From Linnemannia hyalina (taxonomy: Eukaryota; Mortierellomycota; Mortierellomycetes; Mortierellales; Mortierellaceae): 64,000 nucleotides of DNA. The notes beneath the pieces were generated by a model. The model searched no databases, was not told the origin of the DNA, and saw only the letters and a list, made by a program, of their open reading frames with translations. Below, in pieces: positions 21,297 to 31,848 of this stretch; the stretch's first letter is position 1, and each line of letters opens with the position of its first letter. Made by a program: the position numbers and the translations under genes. The stretch is from NCBI GenBank assembly GCA_019671135.1, contig JAHRHY010000031.1, positions 62,001 through 126,000 of the forward strand, given 5' to 3'.

Positions 21297-21590
21297 GGCA
21301 TCTCATAGGTACTTGACGGCTCCAGTTGCCAACGATGACATTGCTGTCACAATGTATGGATAGGTTCCAACTACGAGGCGATGAGGAGGATGCTTTATTG
21401 TATAGACTTGCCCCTTGAGGACGCTACAACAGTGAAAAAAAGAGCAAGTATAGATACTTGTTTGCTTGAGTCAATGATGCACAAGCGACAGAAAAGGAAA
21501 GAGGTATGCACAATGGGAAGGCGGGACGGGAGGTGGCGATAGCATGAGGGATGACAGGCCACTAAGCATTCATCATTGGATACAGTTTTT
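21297..21590. other. Gap between LINE and next gene
   Basis: About 290 bp with no gene seen; 3' flank of the minus-strand gene ending at 21591. Confidence 0.5.
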
Positions 21591-23904
21591 TTATTTTCTA
21601 GAAACAATAGGACTCTTCAGCGCCGCGTTCCTTTCAGGTGTTCCTAGTGTTGGAAACACTGCATCCTGCACTGGCACTGCCCTTCTCTTTTCAAGACGAT
21701 CCCTTGTGACATGGACCAAGGACTGGACTTGGAAGAGATGAAAGAACACGTCAAGATCCACATCCACCTCGCTCAACAACGCTGGCAATCTCACAGACGA
21801 CAGGCGGGTATGAACAATGGTGTTGTTGATCTTGGCCGCCAAAAAGAACGTGACGTCGCGTCCCACTGTCTGGAAAGTCAAGATCGGTGGTCCTTGGACA
21901 AGAACCTTGTTTACTTGATCGAGAGAGTCTTTGGAGAAAACGGCAAGACGCAGCACATCCGTGTTGACGGCCGCTGCCTTTGGGGTCGGTCCTTTGAGCT
22001 CACCATAAAATACTTCTTCATTTGACGCCGTCAGTCCAATTACATCCGGTTGACGCGACTGACCACTCTGTTGCAGATGCGTCTTCCGCGCCTTCCCTAC
22101 TCGCGTGCAAGCGTTGGCACTGAGTGCAAAGGAATAAATGATAACAGATATTCAGTCAGTCAGTATTGCATATTTCCATCAGCATTGCAACCACATGTAC
22201 TCCTCTTATCCTTTTTTCATTTCATTCCTTACCTGGTAAACTTGATCTCGTGCTGAACGGCCATGAATTCCTTCAAGATCGGGCCAACCACTGACATCAA
22301 GCAATCTGACTCGGACAGCAGGGGGCCCCAATAGTTGTATTGACGAAACACATGCAGCGCGAAAAAGAAGGCCGGCAAGATCTGCTTCTCGTCACACTCT
22401 TCATACGACGACATGATCGCTTTCATGACGGGCTTTGTGTCCACCGCTTCGACTGCATCCCGCTTCTCCTTGATTGCCAACGCCTTTTCGTCCATCAACA
22501 GCCCTTTCCACCTCTATTAGCGAAATTCATAACAAGGAAAAGAAAGGGTGATTTGGTTAGCGCACTTTCTTGCACACTTTCGTGCATGATACCATCACTG
22601 TATTAGCATTGCCTCTTACTTGCATCCAGCTCGTCTACAAAAGCGTGGCTTCTTTGGCTCGTTGAAGGTCGTTGTCCCTCATATCTTGACTGTAAAACAA
22701 CTCCACGACATCGGCCGTGATCGCTTTGATTTCCTGCTCGGAGAATCCGATGTGGGTCTTGTTCAAGTGTACTATTCCTGATAACAACCTATATATGTTG
22801 AGAGGAGAGAAAAGGAATAGAGATAACACATCAGCCACGGTGCACGGCATTTCCCTCAACTCGCTCCATTCTCAAGTACTTGTTGGATGCAACTTACGCA
22901 ATTTCATCCACATTGGAATGGTTCAGCACAGCCCTCGTCTTTGCAAGTTCGTAGAGATTGGTCACTCGATGACCCCAGTCTTCGTCTTGCAGCCGCAGCT
23001 CGAACTGGTACGCCGGACGATCCTTTGCCCACGCAGGCAACGTACCACCGTCTTGAAGGCTTCCAAACAGAATGTCCTGCAACGATCCTTCGCCACTGAA
23101 AAATGTATCTGCCATTTCATTAACATTCCTGCCAAAGTCAAAGGATGGTGGTGGTGATAGTGTCGACTCTCCTGGCGACGACGGATATGAACTTTGGCCC
23201 AGATCTTGCACATCCTCGACGTACGCGTACGATCGATCTGGAGTCCCAACAAGAGCTGTATCTATACACACAAGAGCACATACATGACACAAAACAAGGA
23301 ACCCAAACCAAACCTTCGTTAGTTCGCTCACCCAGCATCACGCATATTTTGCAACGTGGAACGCACAAAAAACACAAGATGTACCTCTGTCGCCATCATC
23401 ATCCCCATTACGAGTCCTTTTACGTGGTGACCTCTCACAGGTATCATCGACTTGGTCATCCCGACTGGCCGTTCCTGGACTGGCGCTGTGACTCGTCGAT
23501 GAATGCATCTTGTACTTCAACTGGCAGCCCGAGCGTATCCCAGCATTCACGGCCAGATGACTAGACACTACCTCAAATGTCGAGAAGGATCTGAGCAACT
23601 CGAGCTGCTCCTTGCCACGGTCAGACTCACAGTACTGCAACAAAACACGCACGGACGATCGTAGCGGAAAGTGCCTTCGGGTCGACATGGCTCGCAGTCC
23701 TTCCACATAGCCGTTGGTATTGCCTCCATGACTAGCCGCATAGATCTCTGGTAACCACCGCATAGGATCCTCATTGTAAAAGAAAGGGTCCAGCCTCAAT
23801 GTCTTGTCCTTCATAAACGGGTTAGGCTTGTCCATCCTAGGTCGATAGGCTGTTGGTGTACAGGCTGCTTCTGGAAGTGGTAGAGACATGTCGTTCAGAA
23901 ACAA
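21591..23904 (-). pseudogene. Five-exon gene of unknown function, one in-frame stop
   Basis: Splice sites and phases join five exons: 23904-23385, 23261-22898, 22788-22620, 22513-22233, 22119-21591. All introns are GT-AG and the sum is exactly 621 codons. One TAG (22637-22635, codon 346) interrupts exon 3 while every junction stays in phase, so this looks like a recently killed copy, a sequencing error, or a case for alternative splicing. I do not recognise a named family. The last exon contains EEVFYGELKGPTPKAA then NTDVLRLAVFSKDSLDQ. GELK followed by a conserved helix could be the E-x-K of a PD-(D/E)XK nuclease fold, but this is a guess. The frame extends upstream to a good acceptor near 23919, so a further 5' exon probably lies in the repeats at 24.0-24.5 kb. 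Confidence 0.6.
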
Positions 23905-24600
23905 AAAACTATGAGTGACCTGCAGAAAACAAAAAGAGCGAGAAAGGTAGTGTTATTCGTGACGAACATGTTACAGCATACACACATGAACGACAACACA
24001 AGTGTGCCTGCCCACAGACAAAGCGACACTTAACGCTACACCTGTGATGCACCTGTCCACAGACAGTATACACCAAAGTGACATCTCCTGCAGTCCGATG
24101 ACACGTCAGGAGTATAGGGATCAGAGACACTGGCAGTAATCTCGTCGCATCCCTACCAAGTACACTTGTTTAAAATACGAACTAGTTTGCATTGCGCAAA
24201 GGAAACATAGATGCCCACAGTAACATGAAAGTATCCCCTCCGAGCCATGGCAGTCAACGGAATGGGAACACATCAGCCCACAGACAATGTGCATCACTAC
24301 CACTGAAGGCCTGATGAGAAACAAAAAACACAAAACACGAACGGGATGCACCTGCCCACAGACAAAATGCATCAAGATGTCTTCTCCTACAGTCCGATGA
24401 CACGTTAGAATATGTAGAGTGGTCCAAAGAAAAGGCTTTGCTTCCTCAGGTTCTCTACGCGACATCACGATCGCGTGCGAATGGAACAATCGGTACCTAC
24501 TTTGTATTGTCTTGATGGGTCAGCTAGGCAGTACTTGTAGGGTCACTGCCAAGTGCAATTGATTACGAAGGAGGATGGTGAGAGGACGTGTGAGTGGTAG
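23905..24600. repeat. Imperfect direct repeats upstream of the five-exon gene
   Basis: A ~65-bp unit containing CCACAGACA and AGTCCGATGACACGT occurs at about 24047-24110 and 24350-24415, with shorter copies of the CCACAGACA part near 24010 and 24277. On the minus strand each unit encodes LTCHRT followed by a GT-rich sequence, so it may be a duplicated 5' exon-intron border of the downstream gene. Confidence 0.55.
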
Positions 24601-25575
24601 ATGAGCGAGTTAACAAAGACAAGACAAGGGAGTAAGAGTGGTGAGTGATGAAGAGAAGGGCCTGGGAGTGGTGGCAAAGGCGATGAAGGCGTGAGAGTGG
24701 TGGCAAAGGCGATGAGGGTGCGAGAGTGGTGGCAAAGACGATGAAGGCGTGGGAGTGATAACAAAGACAAGAGAGTAAGAGTGGTGAGTGATGAAGAGTA
24801 GGGCGTGGGAGTGGTGGCAAAGGCGATGAAGGCGTGAGAGTGGTGGCAAAGGCGATGAGGGTGCGAGAGTGGTGGCAAAGACGATGAAGGCGTGGGAGTG
24901 ATAACAAAGACAAGAGAGTAAGAGTGGTGAGTGATGAAGAGTAGGGCGTGGGAGTGGTGGCAAAGGCGATGAAGGCGTGAGAGTGGCGGCAAAGACGATG
25001 AAGGTGTGGGAGTGATAACAAAGACAAGAGAGTAAGAGTGGTGAGTGATGAAGAGTAGGGCGTGGGAGTGGTGGCAAAGGCGATGAAGGCGTGAGAGTGG
25101 TGGCAAAGGCGATGAGGGTGCGAGAGTGGTGGCAAAGACGATGAAGGCGTGGGAGTGATAACAAAGACAAGAGAGTAAGAGTGGTGAGTGATGAAGAGTA
25201 GGGCGTGGGAGTGGTGGCAAAGGCGATGAAGGCGTGAGAGTGGCGGCAAAGACGATGAAGGTGTGGGAGTGATAACAAAGACAAGAGAGTAAGAGTGGTG
25301 AGTGATGAAGAGTAGGGCGTGGGAGTGGTGGCAAAGGCAATGAAGGCGTGAGAGTGGTGGCAAAGACGATGAAGGCGTGGGAGTGATAACAAAGACAAGA
25401 GAGTAAGAGTGGTGAGTGATGAAGAGTAGGGCCTGGGAGTGGTGGCAAAGGCGATGAAGGCGTGAGAGTGGTGGCAAAGGCAATGAGGGCGCGAGAGTGG
25501 TGGCAAAGACGATGAAGGCGTGGGAGTGATAATAAAGACAAGAGAGTAAAGGTGGTGAGTGGGTGTGATGAGTAA
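24600..25575. repeat. 29-bp satellite with 114/143-bp higher-order units
   Basis: The basic unit is about 29 bp (GCGTGAGAGTGGTGGCAAAG core). A diverged segment containing GTGAGTGATGAAGAG recurs at 24641, 24784, 24927, 25041, 25184, 25298, 25412 and, diverged, 25555: spacings 143, 143, 114, 143, 114, 114, 143. The two spacings differ by one 29-bp unit. All three minus-strand frames stay open for about 300 codons, a consequence of the repeat rather than evidence for a protein. Confidence 0.9.
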
Positions 25576-25704
25576 TGGTTACAGGACAATGGACGCCATA
25601 ATTACGTCACCGAAGTGTGTAATTGTAGCGCCCCCTATAACCATAACTCGATCCATGTATTTGCTTATACACATATGGATCTAATATACTAAAATAGGAA
25701 ATAA
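25576..25704 (-). other. 3' flank of Fanzor gene; candidate guide-RNA region
   Basis: Directly downstream of the Fanzor stop. An imperfect hairpin has ATCCAT (25651-25656) opposite ATGGAT (25675-25680). In known Fanzor and TnpB loci the guide RNA is encoded at or past the 3' end of the gene, so this is where to look. No direct evidence for an RNA. Confidence 0.25.
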
Positions 25705-28700
25705 CTATACTGTTGCTGGTTTTTTCGTTTGACTCCCATCCCCCTCATCCGTCGCCTTTCGCTTGACCCCCCTCTGCCTACCAGACCCCCCAGGGCGAGG
25801 ACCCGGCTTGAAACTACGCTCGCTCTGCATCCAAGGATAGTTGCCGTCAGTGTCCTTGGGCTGGAGGTAGAGTGGCCGCTGTTGCTCGAGCAAGTGTCCT
25901 CGGATGGCATTACACATGTTGTGGCCGGCCATGATGTCGCGGTGCATGTACTTTTGACACTTTGGACAATAAAGTCGCCGTATGTCAACTTGACCAACGA
26001 ACTCTCTACAAGTCGGGCATTTCTTCGAAGTGTAAAACTCATTGACACCAACGACAATATAACCAAGAGATCGGGCCTGAAAAATAAAAGGGAGAAAGAG
26101 CGAAAAAATAGTTAATAAGTGTCTCTTTCAGGGTTAGGAGCAAGCACTTAGCTGTAATTTACACACTTACTTTTTGAACAAAGTACCACTGAAAGGACTC
26201 ATGCAAAGATGATAATCTGATCTTGGAAGAAAACTTCCCAAGACCCACGCCAATAACGACCTTGTTGTTCTCGTCTCTCTTGGCCCCTGTCGATCCTCCA
26301 ACAAGCTGTAAGAGACGATCGGCGATCAATCTATACTCCTCTGCTCGAGCCTTTCTAGCGTTCCACCTGTGCTTCTTCAGGACAACACTGCCATAGAACG
26401 AATCGAGATCGGCCTCCACCTCCAGTTCTCTCTGAGTGTAGTTGCTGATACTCGCCTCTGGGCCACGGCAAGGAGGTAGACTGGTCTCGATTTGGCTGAT
26501 GGAAGCTCCCCCCTCAACTGTCTGCTCTTTCCTACGCTCCAGCCATCGTCTGTGCTTGAAGGTAGGCTGGTAGACAGCCTTCTGCTTGACGGCCAAGTTG
26601 AAAAACTTGGGCGACGGTTCCTCGGCCCCTTCATCCTCCTCTGCATCACTCGAAAGCGACGACTCCATGGTAGTGGCAGCAGACTCTTGTCCTTGTTCGG
26701 CATTCGGCTGCTCGCGAGTGGGTAGAATCGCACTCGCTCCAACGACAAATGCTTGGCCCAAGTCAATGCCGAGGATCTTGATACTCTTGGGATCGCAACT
26801 CCAGAGCTGGGTGACATCCTGCTTGGTCGAAAAGGCATTCCTGATCTCCGTCAAAAAATAATCCGTGCCGCCAACGGTGGATGTTAGTCGAGAAGGCAGC
26901 TTATCCGCGGGTAGTCGTCTGTACTTGACCGAGTGGAGCTCATTCAATTTGAAAGCAAGCACTTGGAGTCGGAACCCGTCTGTCCGGATCGATCCACGCA
27001 GGACGTAGCCTTTCTCGCTGTAGGAGACTGGCTCAAAGTCATCGGCTCGAATATTCTGGAGATGACTCTTCATATCGTCCAAAGGCATCAGGAAGGCGGA
27101 TCTGGAAAAGTTTTTGAGCTTTTTGCGTTGATCCGCTGAGTACCGGCCAATATCGGTGAGTAGCCTGGTAATGAGAAAACCGGGTGTTTTTCTTGACAGC
27201 CAATAGCCAACGTCTGCCTGTGTGACTTGTTCGGAAAACTCGATAGTTTGGAAGTCCTCGTGGGCGTACGACTGAAGCACTCTCTTCAAGGGTTTGTTCG
27301 GCCAAAAGATCCTGGTTAGATCCAGCTCCGACAAAGTAATAAACTTGACATCGAAAGGCGACATTGGCACTAATGAGCGACGGCTCCCGTAGGCCCTGTT
27401 CAAGAGTATGAAATTCTCTATCGCAGATCTTTGGGGCGTAATGTAATCTCTCGCTTCTGGAGGCAAGACCTTCTTGCGCTTGAGGACTTCGATCTATTTT
27501 TTGCAGAAAAAAAATCGTGTTAACTATTGATCCATGTTAAAAACTAATATTTGAATAGAACAAAGCGTTCCATTTCTTTTTACCCTCTTTCGAAGATCGA
27601 TCGATCCATTCCTGTAGTGCTTTTTTAGTTCGACGGATAACTGCAAGGCGGCAGATCTCAGAAACGAAGACCCAGAATACTCCTCCGTAGTTCTACCCTC
27701 CGTAAAGATGGGCAAGAAGTCCTGCGCCCGTTCGATGAATCTCCGAACCTGTAAACCCATCCCGCTCTTTTTGGGAAGCTTGGTGGAATGTATGGCTATA
27801 AGGAGCGACATAAGAAACGATAGCGCCTTGTTTTTCTTGTCGAGACTGTCGTCGTGTTCCTCGAGTCCCTCGGGTTTGTCTGGCTTTTGGTCTGCCCCCT
27901 CCTCGGTGCTATCGGCTAAATCCTTGTAAGAGAAGCCAGGGCAAAGAATGTCGAGAAGTTCACGGTCAACGCTATCAAGTTTCTTGGTGTTGGTGTTGGT
28001 GTTGGTGTTGGTGGCATCGTTGGTGTTGGTGGTATCGGTGGCGTTGGTGGCGTTGGTGGCATCGGCGGTGTTGATGGTACCGGTGGTGTTAGTGAGCTTC
28101 GGTGGCGTTGGTGGTATTGGTGGTGGCGTTGTTGTCGTTTTCATCGATATTATGCGCAGAAAGCCGTTCAATGTATTGGCCAATTGCGCGTTGAGCGGTT
28201 CGCTTTACGCGTGACGAAATCCGGGTAACGTCTCGAAGCGACGCTTTGATTGCTGAGAGATAAGTGTGTGTGTCTGCCTGGAAGTGTGCCACGTCGATCC
28301 CCCCATTCAGAGCTCGGGTGGCGTTGGCGTTAATGGTACCGATGTCAAGTGTCCGTGTAGGATGATCCCACTGCATTTCGTTGACAAGTTCCCTTTTGTC
28401 CATGTTTGCCACGTCCCGCGGTCGTTGCTGCTTATGTGTAGCCTTGGGGGGCGAGGTATTGATCGACGGATCCAGGGGAGACTCTGGTTGCAATTTCCAT
28501 GGCTTCAACTGATACTGCATCATGGTCTCTGGAGGGTCATGCTTCTTTAGCTGGGAGCGAGACTTGATGGCGTATCGATGACGGTGTTTGTACTGTCTTC
28601 CTGAATCATGGGGAGGTGGACGGCGTTCCGGAGGGCGATCGACAGTACAGTACCGGTTGAATATATGCCGTCGTTCCTCTGCCTGGCCACCAACGAAAGA

Positions 28701-29943
28701 TCTAAAAGGGGGGTTGGTTGACAATCCATTTTTAAAACGTTAATGCTGTAAAGGTATCTAGACAATGATTGTTGTTCTTAGATGATGATACATATTCACA
28801 TTGTAATCGAGATTGAAGAGGGAAGACCTTACCTCTTGCTGCTCTCTAACTTAAGGCGAATATCTTGCAATCTCTGGGTGATTCCCTGGGCGCCGTCATG
28901 GTTGAGCTCTTGTGGAGGTGGAGTAGGATCTGTACTGAACTCTTGACGGACAAATATTTTTAGAGCTGCATCGAACTGGTTCTGCTGGGGGTTTTTACAG
29001 GTAACGTCTTTGTGGGCCAAATAAGCCCCTATCATTGCAGAAGGATCAGTGAATGTCGCTAAACAAAAAGGAAAGACAGAAAGCAAGAAAGGATGTATTA
29101 GATGCAATAGTACTTTCACTTGTCACGATGCTTCTGTTAATAAAACAGCAGATATGAGGAGCAGTTACCATCCTTTTCCAAAGACAGGATAATTTTGAAA
29201 TTGGTCGACACCCCTAGACGACTAATGTTGGAGGAGTAGTCGTTGCGACATACTATACCAAGGACGGTAAGGGCGTTCCTTGATATCTCCAAGTGTTTCA
29301 GCAGCTCGGGTACATCGTACGCAAGGTATTGGCCTCGTTTCAAAGGCCTCCAGATAGTTTCAATGGAGGAATAGATGAGGCTGTCGCTGTCTCCCGAGAT
29401 AGCGATATCATGGGCTCCGCAATCGCTGGCAATTGCAATATCTGCCTCCGAAACACATTCGACAACGCTCCATCCAAGTTCCTGCAAGAACTGAGCCAGA
29501 GCCCTTCGAGAGTCCATCGACAATACAAAGGAAGCGTGGAGATGCTTGGTCAATTTCGTGAAGTGCGGTTTCCGAAGCCTTCCTCTACTCCTGAAGATGT
29601 TCTCCATCTCGCTAATTGATGCCTCTGCTTTCGCCAAAGCATCTGCCCGCTTTCTGTCCCGGAACTCCCGAGTCCTGCGCTTTTCCTCCGGTGATGGACC
29701 ATCGACATAGAGAACAGTTGATGCTTGAGGAAGGCCGCATGATAGCAAGTGCTGCGCGATGATAGTGTTCGCCGTTGACAAATCATGGTTACTGTAGGCA
29801 CCTCGAATGACTGAAAAGAAGGACGCGAGAATATCCACGCGATAAAACGCGTTCGTAGGAAGAGGGTCTTGAGGGAACTGAGACAGTAGACGGGCCTCAT
29901 ACCCTTTCTTCCGGACAAAGGGCCATAGGTATGGAATGCCCAT
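25705..29943 (-). CDS. XPG/FEN1-like nuclease fused to Fanzor (TnpB-like) nuclease
   Basis: Five exons join in phase: 29943-29169, 29058-28833, 28701-27584, 27493-26171, 26076-25705 (~1,270 residues). Exon 1 (~258 residues) is XPG/FEN1-like: start MGIPYLWPFVRKKG, then VDI, YVDG, SEAD, GDSD and NDY, so all metal-binding acids of the flap-nuclease fold are kept. A helical region follows (KRTAQRAIGQYIE, LLDILCPG). Then comes a Fanzor core: RuvC-I GIDLGQ (Asp codon 26764-26762), no Glu at the usual RuvC-II site (IGVGLGKF), VNEFYTSKKC with a candidate alternative Glu (26040-26038), zinc ribbon CPTC...CPKC, and RuvC-III HRDIMAGHN. The tail is basic. Frame problem: exon 3 needs +1 near 28100 in an Asn/Thr repeat. 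Either it is mutated, or a 112-nt GTAAAG...AAG intron restores phase there. Likely role: RNA-guided DNA cutting within a transposon. Confidence 0.82.
27960..28110 (-). repeat. ACCAAC-type minisatellite inside the Fanzor gene
   Basis: A 3- and 6-bp repeat (ACC/AAC/GCC) encodes an Asn/Thr/Ala-rich linker. Two frames across it give the same composition, and the gene changes frame here, which fits slippage in the repeat. Confidence 0.8.
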
Positions 29944-30630
29944 CCGGGCAGAAAACAATGTATAGTTGGTGTAAGAGTGGTACTGTGAAGGAGAAGGATG
30001 AAAAATTGAAGAAGGATGGGGGTGGCACAAAGTCGCTTTTGTTGATGATAAGAATGGTGCTGCGAAGAGGAAAGGCGAAGAATTGATGAAGATGGGTGGG
30101 AGGAGAGAAGAGGGGTAAAGAAGAGAAAGAAGGGCTGAACAAAGTTGCTTTTGTTGATGATAACCCTTGTCAGATCTGCTGTTTATTTATACCATGTTGT
30201 TGGCAAGGATGGTGTTACTAGTTCTCCTTCATCCATTGTCTTTGTTGCTATTAGCAATCGACTACTTGACCAATTACTTTTTGGGCCTGTTGCCACCATG
30301 CATCTTGCATGAATATCTGTTGGATGTATGTATCTGGCATGAATATCTTGGATGTATGCATCTTGCATGAATATCTTGTGAGTGTCTTGTAGTAAGTCAT
30401 GCCATCAGAGCCTAGAATCGATGCCAAAAAAGGAGAGAATCAAAAGCGGGAACGGAAAATTTTCTTTCCGCTCACCTTCACTTTTATTTCCAGTGCAAAC
30501 AAGTGTAAGGCTCCACAGTAGGCGTAACAATTAGGCTCTAAGCCTTCCTAACCCACACCACCAGCAACAATATACCAACGACCAGCAACAATATACCAAC
30601 GACCAGCAACAACATCACTCATCAACATAC
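29944..30630. promoter_or_regulatory. Divergent promoter between Fanzor fusion and SANT-like gene
   Basis: Shared 5' region of two divergent genes. TATAAATA is present on the minus strand at 30184-30191, about 240 bp before the Fanzor ATG. Short tandem repeats occur at 30297-30380 (units with GCATGAATATCTT) and 30560-30610 (CCAGCAACAATATACCAACG). A CTTTTGTTGATGATAA segment is duplicated near 30035 and 30145. Confidence 0.5.
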
Positions 30631-31848
30631 ATGGTTCCTCCATCCGCGCCTGAAAAAGGGAAAACAACAGCATCCCCCGACTTTCTGAAGACACCTGTCA
30701 CCCTGGCCCCAATCACCAATGGAAATAAGCGCAAGACGATGTCCTCTGAGCTGGCACTCCTCCCGCCTCCTAAAGAGTCAAAGTCTGGAGCCGATGATAC
30801 GCTCTTCCAAGGCGGCAGAGAACTCTGGTTAGCAAAAAGGCTCACGGATCCGGAGATCTACCTCCCACTGCAGGCCAGCAAGGTATGCCCGGCTCCACCA
30901 GGCGTTCGATACACGACCAAGGCGGCAGTCCATCGATACCTTGCTTCCGAGTTTAATCAGCAAAAGGAGCATGCTGGATTCGTGGTCGATGAAGGGAAGA
31001 TCAAGAACAAGATTGCCAAGATGTCTCAGCATTTCAAGCTTGCGCACCGGTTTCGGCATTCTTCGGGTTTCGGCAGAACGGACGAGATGACTTGGCGGGA
31101 TGCAGTCAAAGAGAGATGCACCTACTACTTTATTTTGGAGCCGGTATGGGCTTCTGTATGGAGCGACGGCATTACCCTCAGTACCGACTCTCTCACAAAC
31201 CTTGATAACAACGTCATCATCGATAAAAACCCCGACGGACCTCGTTCAACCGACAGTGCCCAACGCCATTCTGATGGGAGCAGCGGGGATGAGAGGAGTG
31301 ATGCGGATACAAGATCCGGACATAACCAAGGATGGGCAGACGTTATTACGGTTATGGAGGATGATAATGCTGGGGATGCAGCTGAAGAGGAACTGGATAA
31401 GTCCTTAGAGAGAGGCCGGTATCGTACAGCGACGCGGGTAACGCCAGCATTTGGGTCACAATGGACGATCTTCTCGCAAGCCGACCGAGACGAAGGGCAG
31501 AAGGGCGGTAGTGGAGGGTCCAAAGTGCAACCAAAAAGCCCCATAAGCGATTTACTCAAACAACTTAATACGTTGGGTAAATATGAGGTTGATGCCTGGA
31601 AAGAGATGGAAATACGGCGGATGGATCTGATTCAGAAGACAGAGTTGGCGGAAATTGAGTTCAGGAAAGCAATCCGCCTTGCCGAAATCAATGCAGCAAC
31701 AAAGCAGGAAAAGGCTGTACTTGAGCAAGAGAAGGAGATTTGCTTGGAAGTAGAGAAGAGGGTAATGGCCAAGGAGAAGGAGCTAGAAAGGCTTCTTGAC
31801 ATTGCGAGGAAGCAGCTGGGACCTTATCTGACCCAGCCCACGGCATAA
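30631..31848 (+). CDS. SANT/trihelix-like DNA-binding protein with coiled coil
   Basis: 405 residues, one exon. A proline-rich N-terminal tail precedes a helical DNA-binding-like domain at about residues 65-175: KIKNKIAKMSQHFKLAHRF, then SGFG...MTWRDAVKERC and YYFILEPVW. This pattern resembles the Myb/SANT (trihelix) domains that fungal transposon accessory proteins often carry. An acidic, Ser/Asp-rich middle follows (~185-255), and the last ~110 residues are a highly charged coiled coil (RKAIRLAEINAATKQEKAVLEQ). It is divergent from the Fanzor fusion and shares its promoter region, so it may be the DNA-binding partner of the same element. A host transcription factor is the alternative. Family call is from pattern only. 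Confidence 0.6.
   Translation: MVPPSAPEKGKTTASPDFLKTPVTLAPITNGNKRKTMSSELALLPPPKESKSGADDTLFQGGRELWLAKRLTDPEIYLPLQASKVCPAPPGVRYTTKAAVHRYLASEFNQQKEHAGFVVDEGKIKNKIAKMSQHFKLAHRFRHSSGFGRTDEMTWRDAVKERCTYYFILEPVWASVWSDGITLSTDSLTNLDNNVIIDKNPDGPRSTDSAQRHSDGSSGDERSDADTRSGHNQGWADVITVMEDDNAGDAAEEELDKSLERGRYRTATRVTPAFGSQWTIFSQADRDEGQKGGSGGSKVQPKSPISDLLKQLNTLGKYEVDAWKEMEIRRMDLIQKTELAEIEFRKAIRLAEINAATKQEKAVLEQEKEICLEVEKRVMAKEKELERLLDIARKQLGPYLTQPTA

Noticed and set aside
24600..25575. Regular repeats as a CRISPR array
   Set aside because: Units are tandem with no unique spacers, and the genome is eukaryotic.
24543..25589. Three overlapping ~300-350-codon minus-strand ORFs
   Set aside because: They are one satellite read in three frames; composition is repeat-driven (His/Ser/Leu/Pro) with no domain.
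25689..26066. 125-codon ORF over the Fanzor zinc-ribbon exon
   Set aside because: Shadow frame; the spliced frame has the CxxC pairs and the HRD motif.
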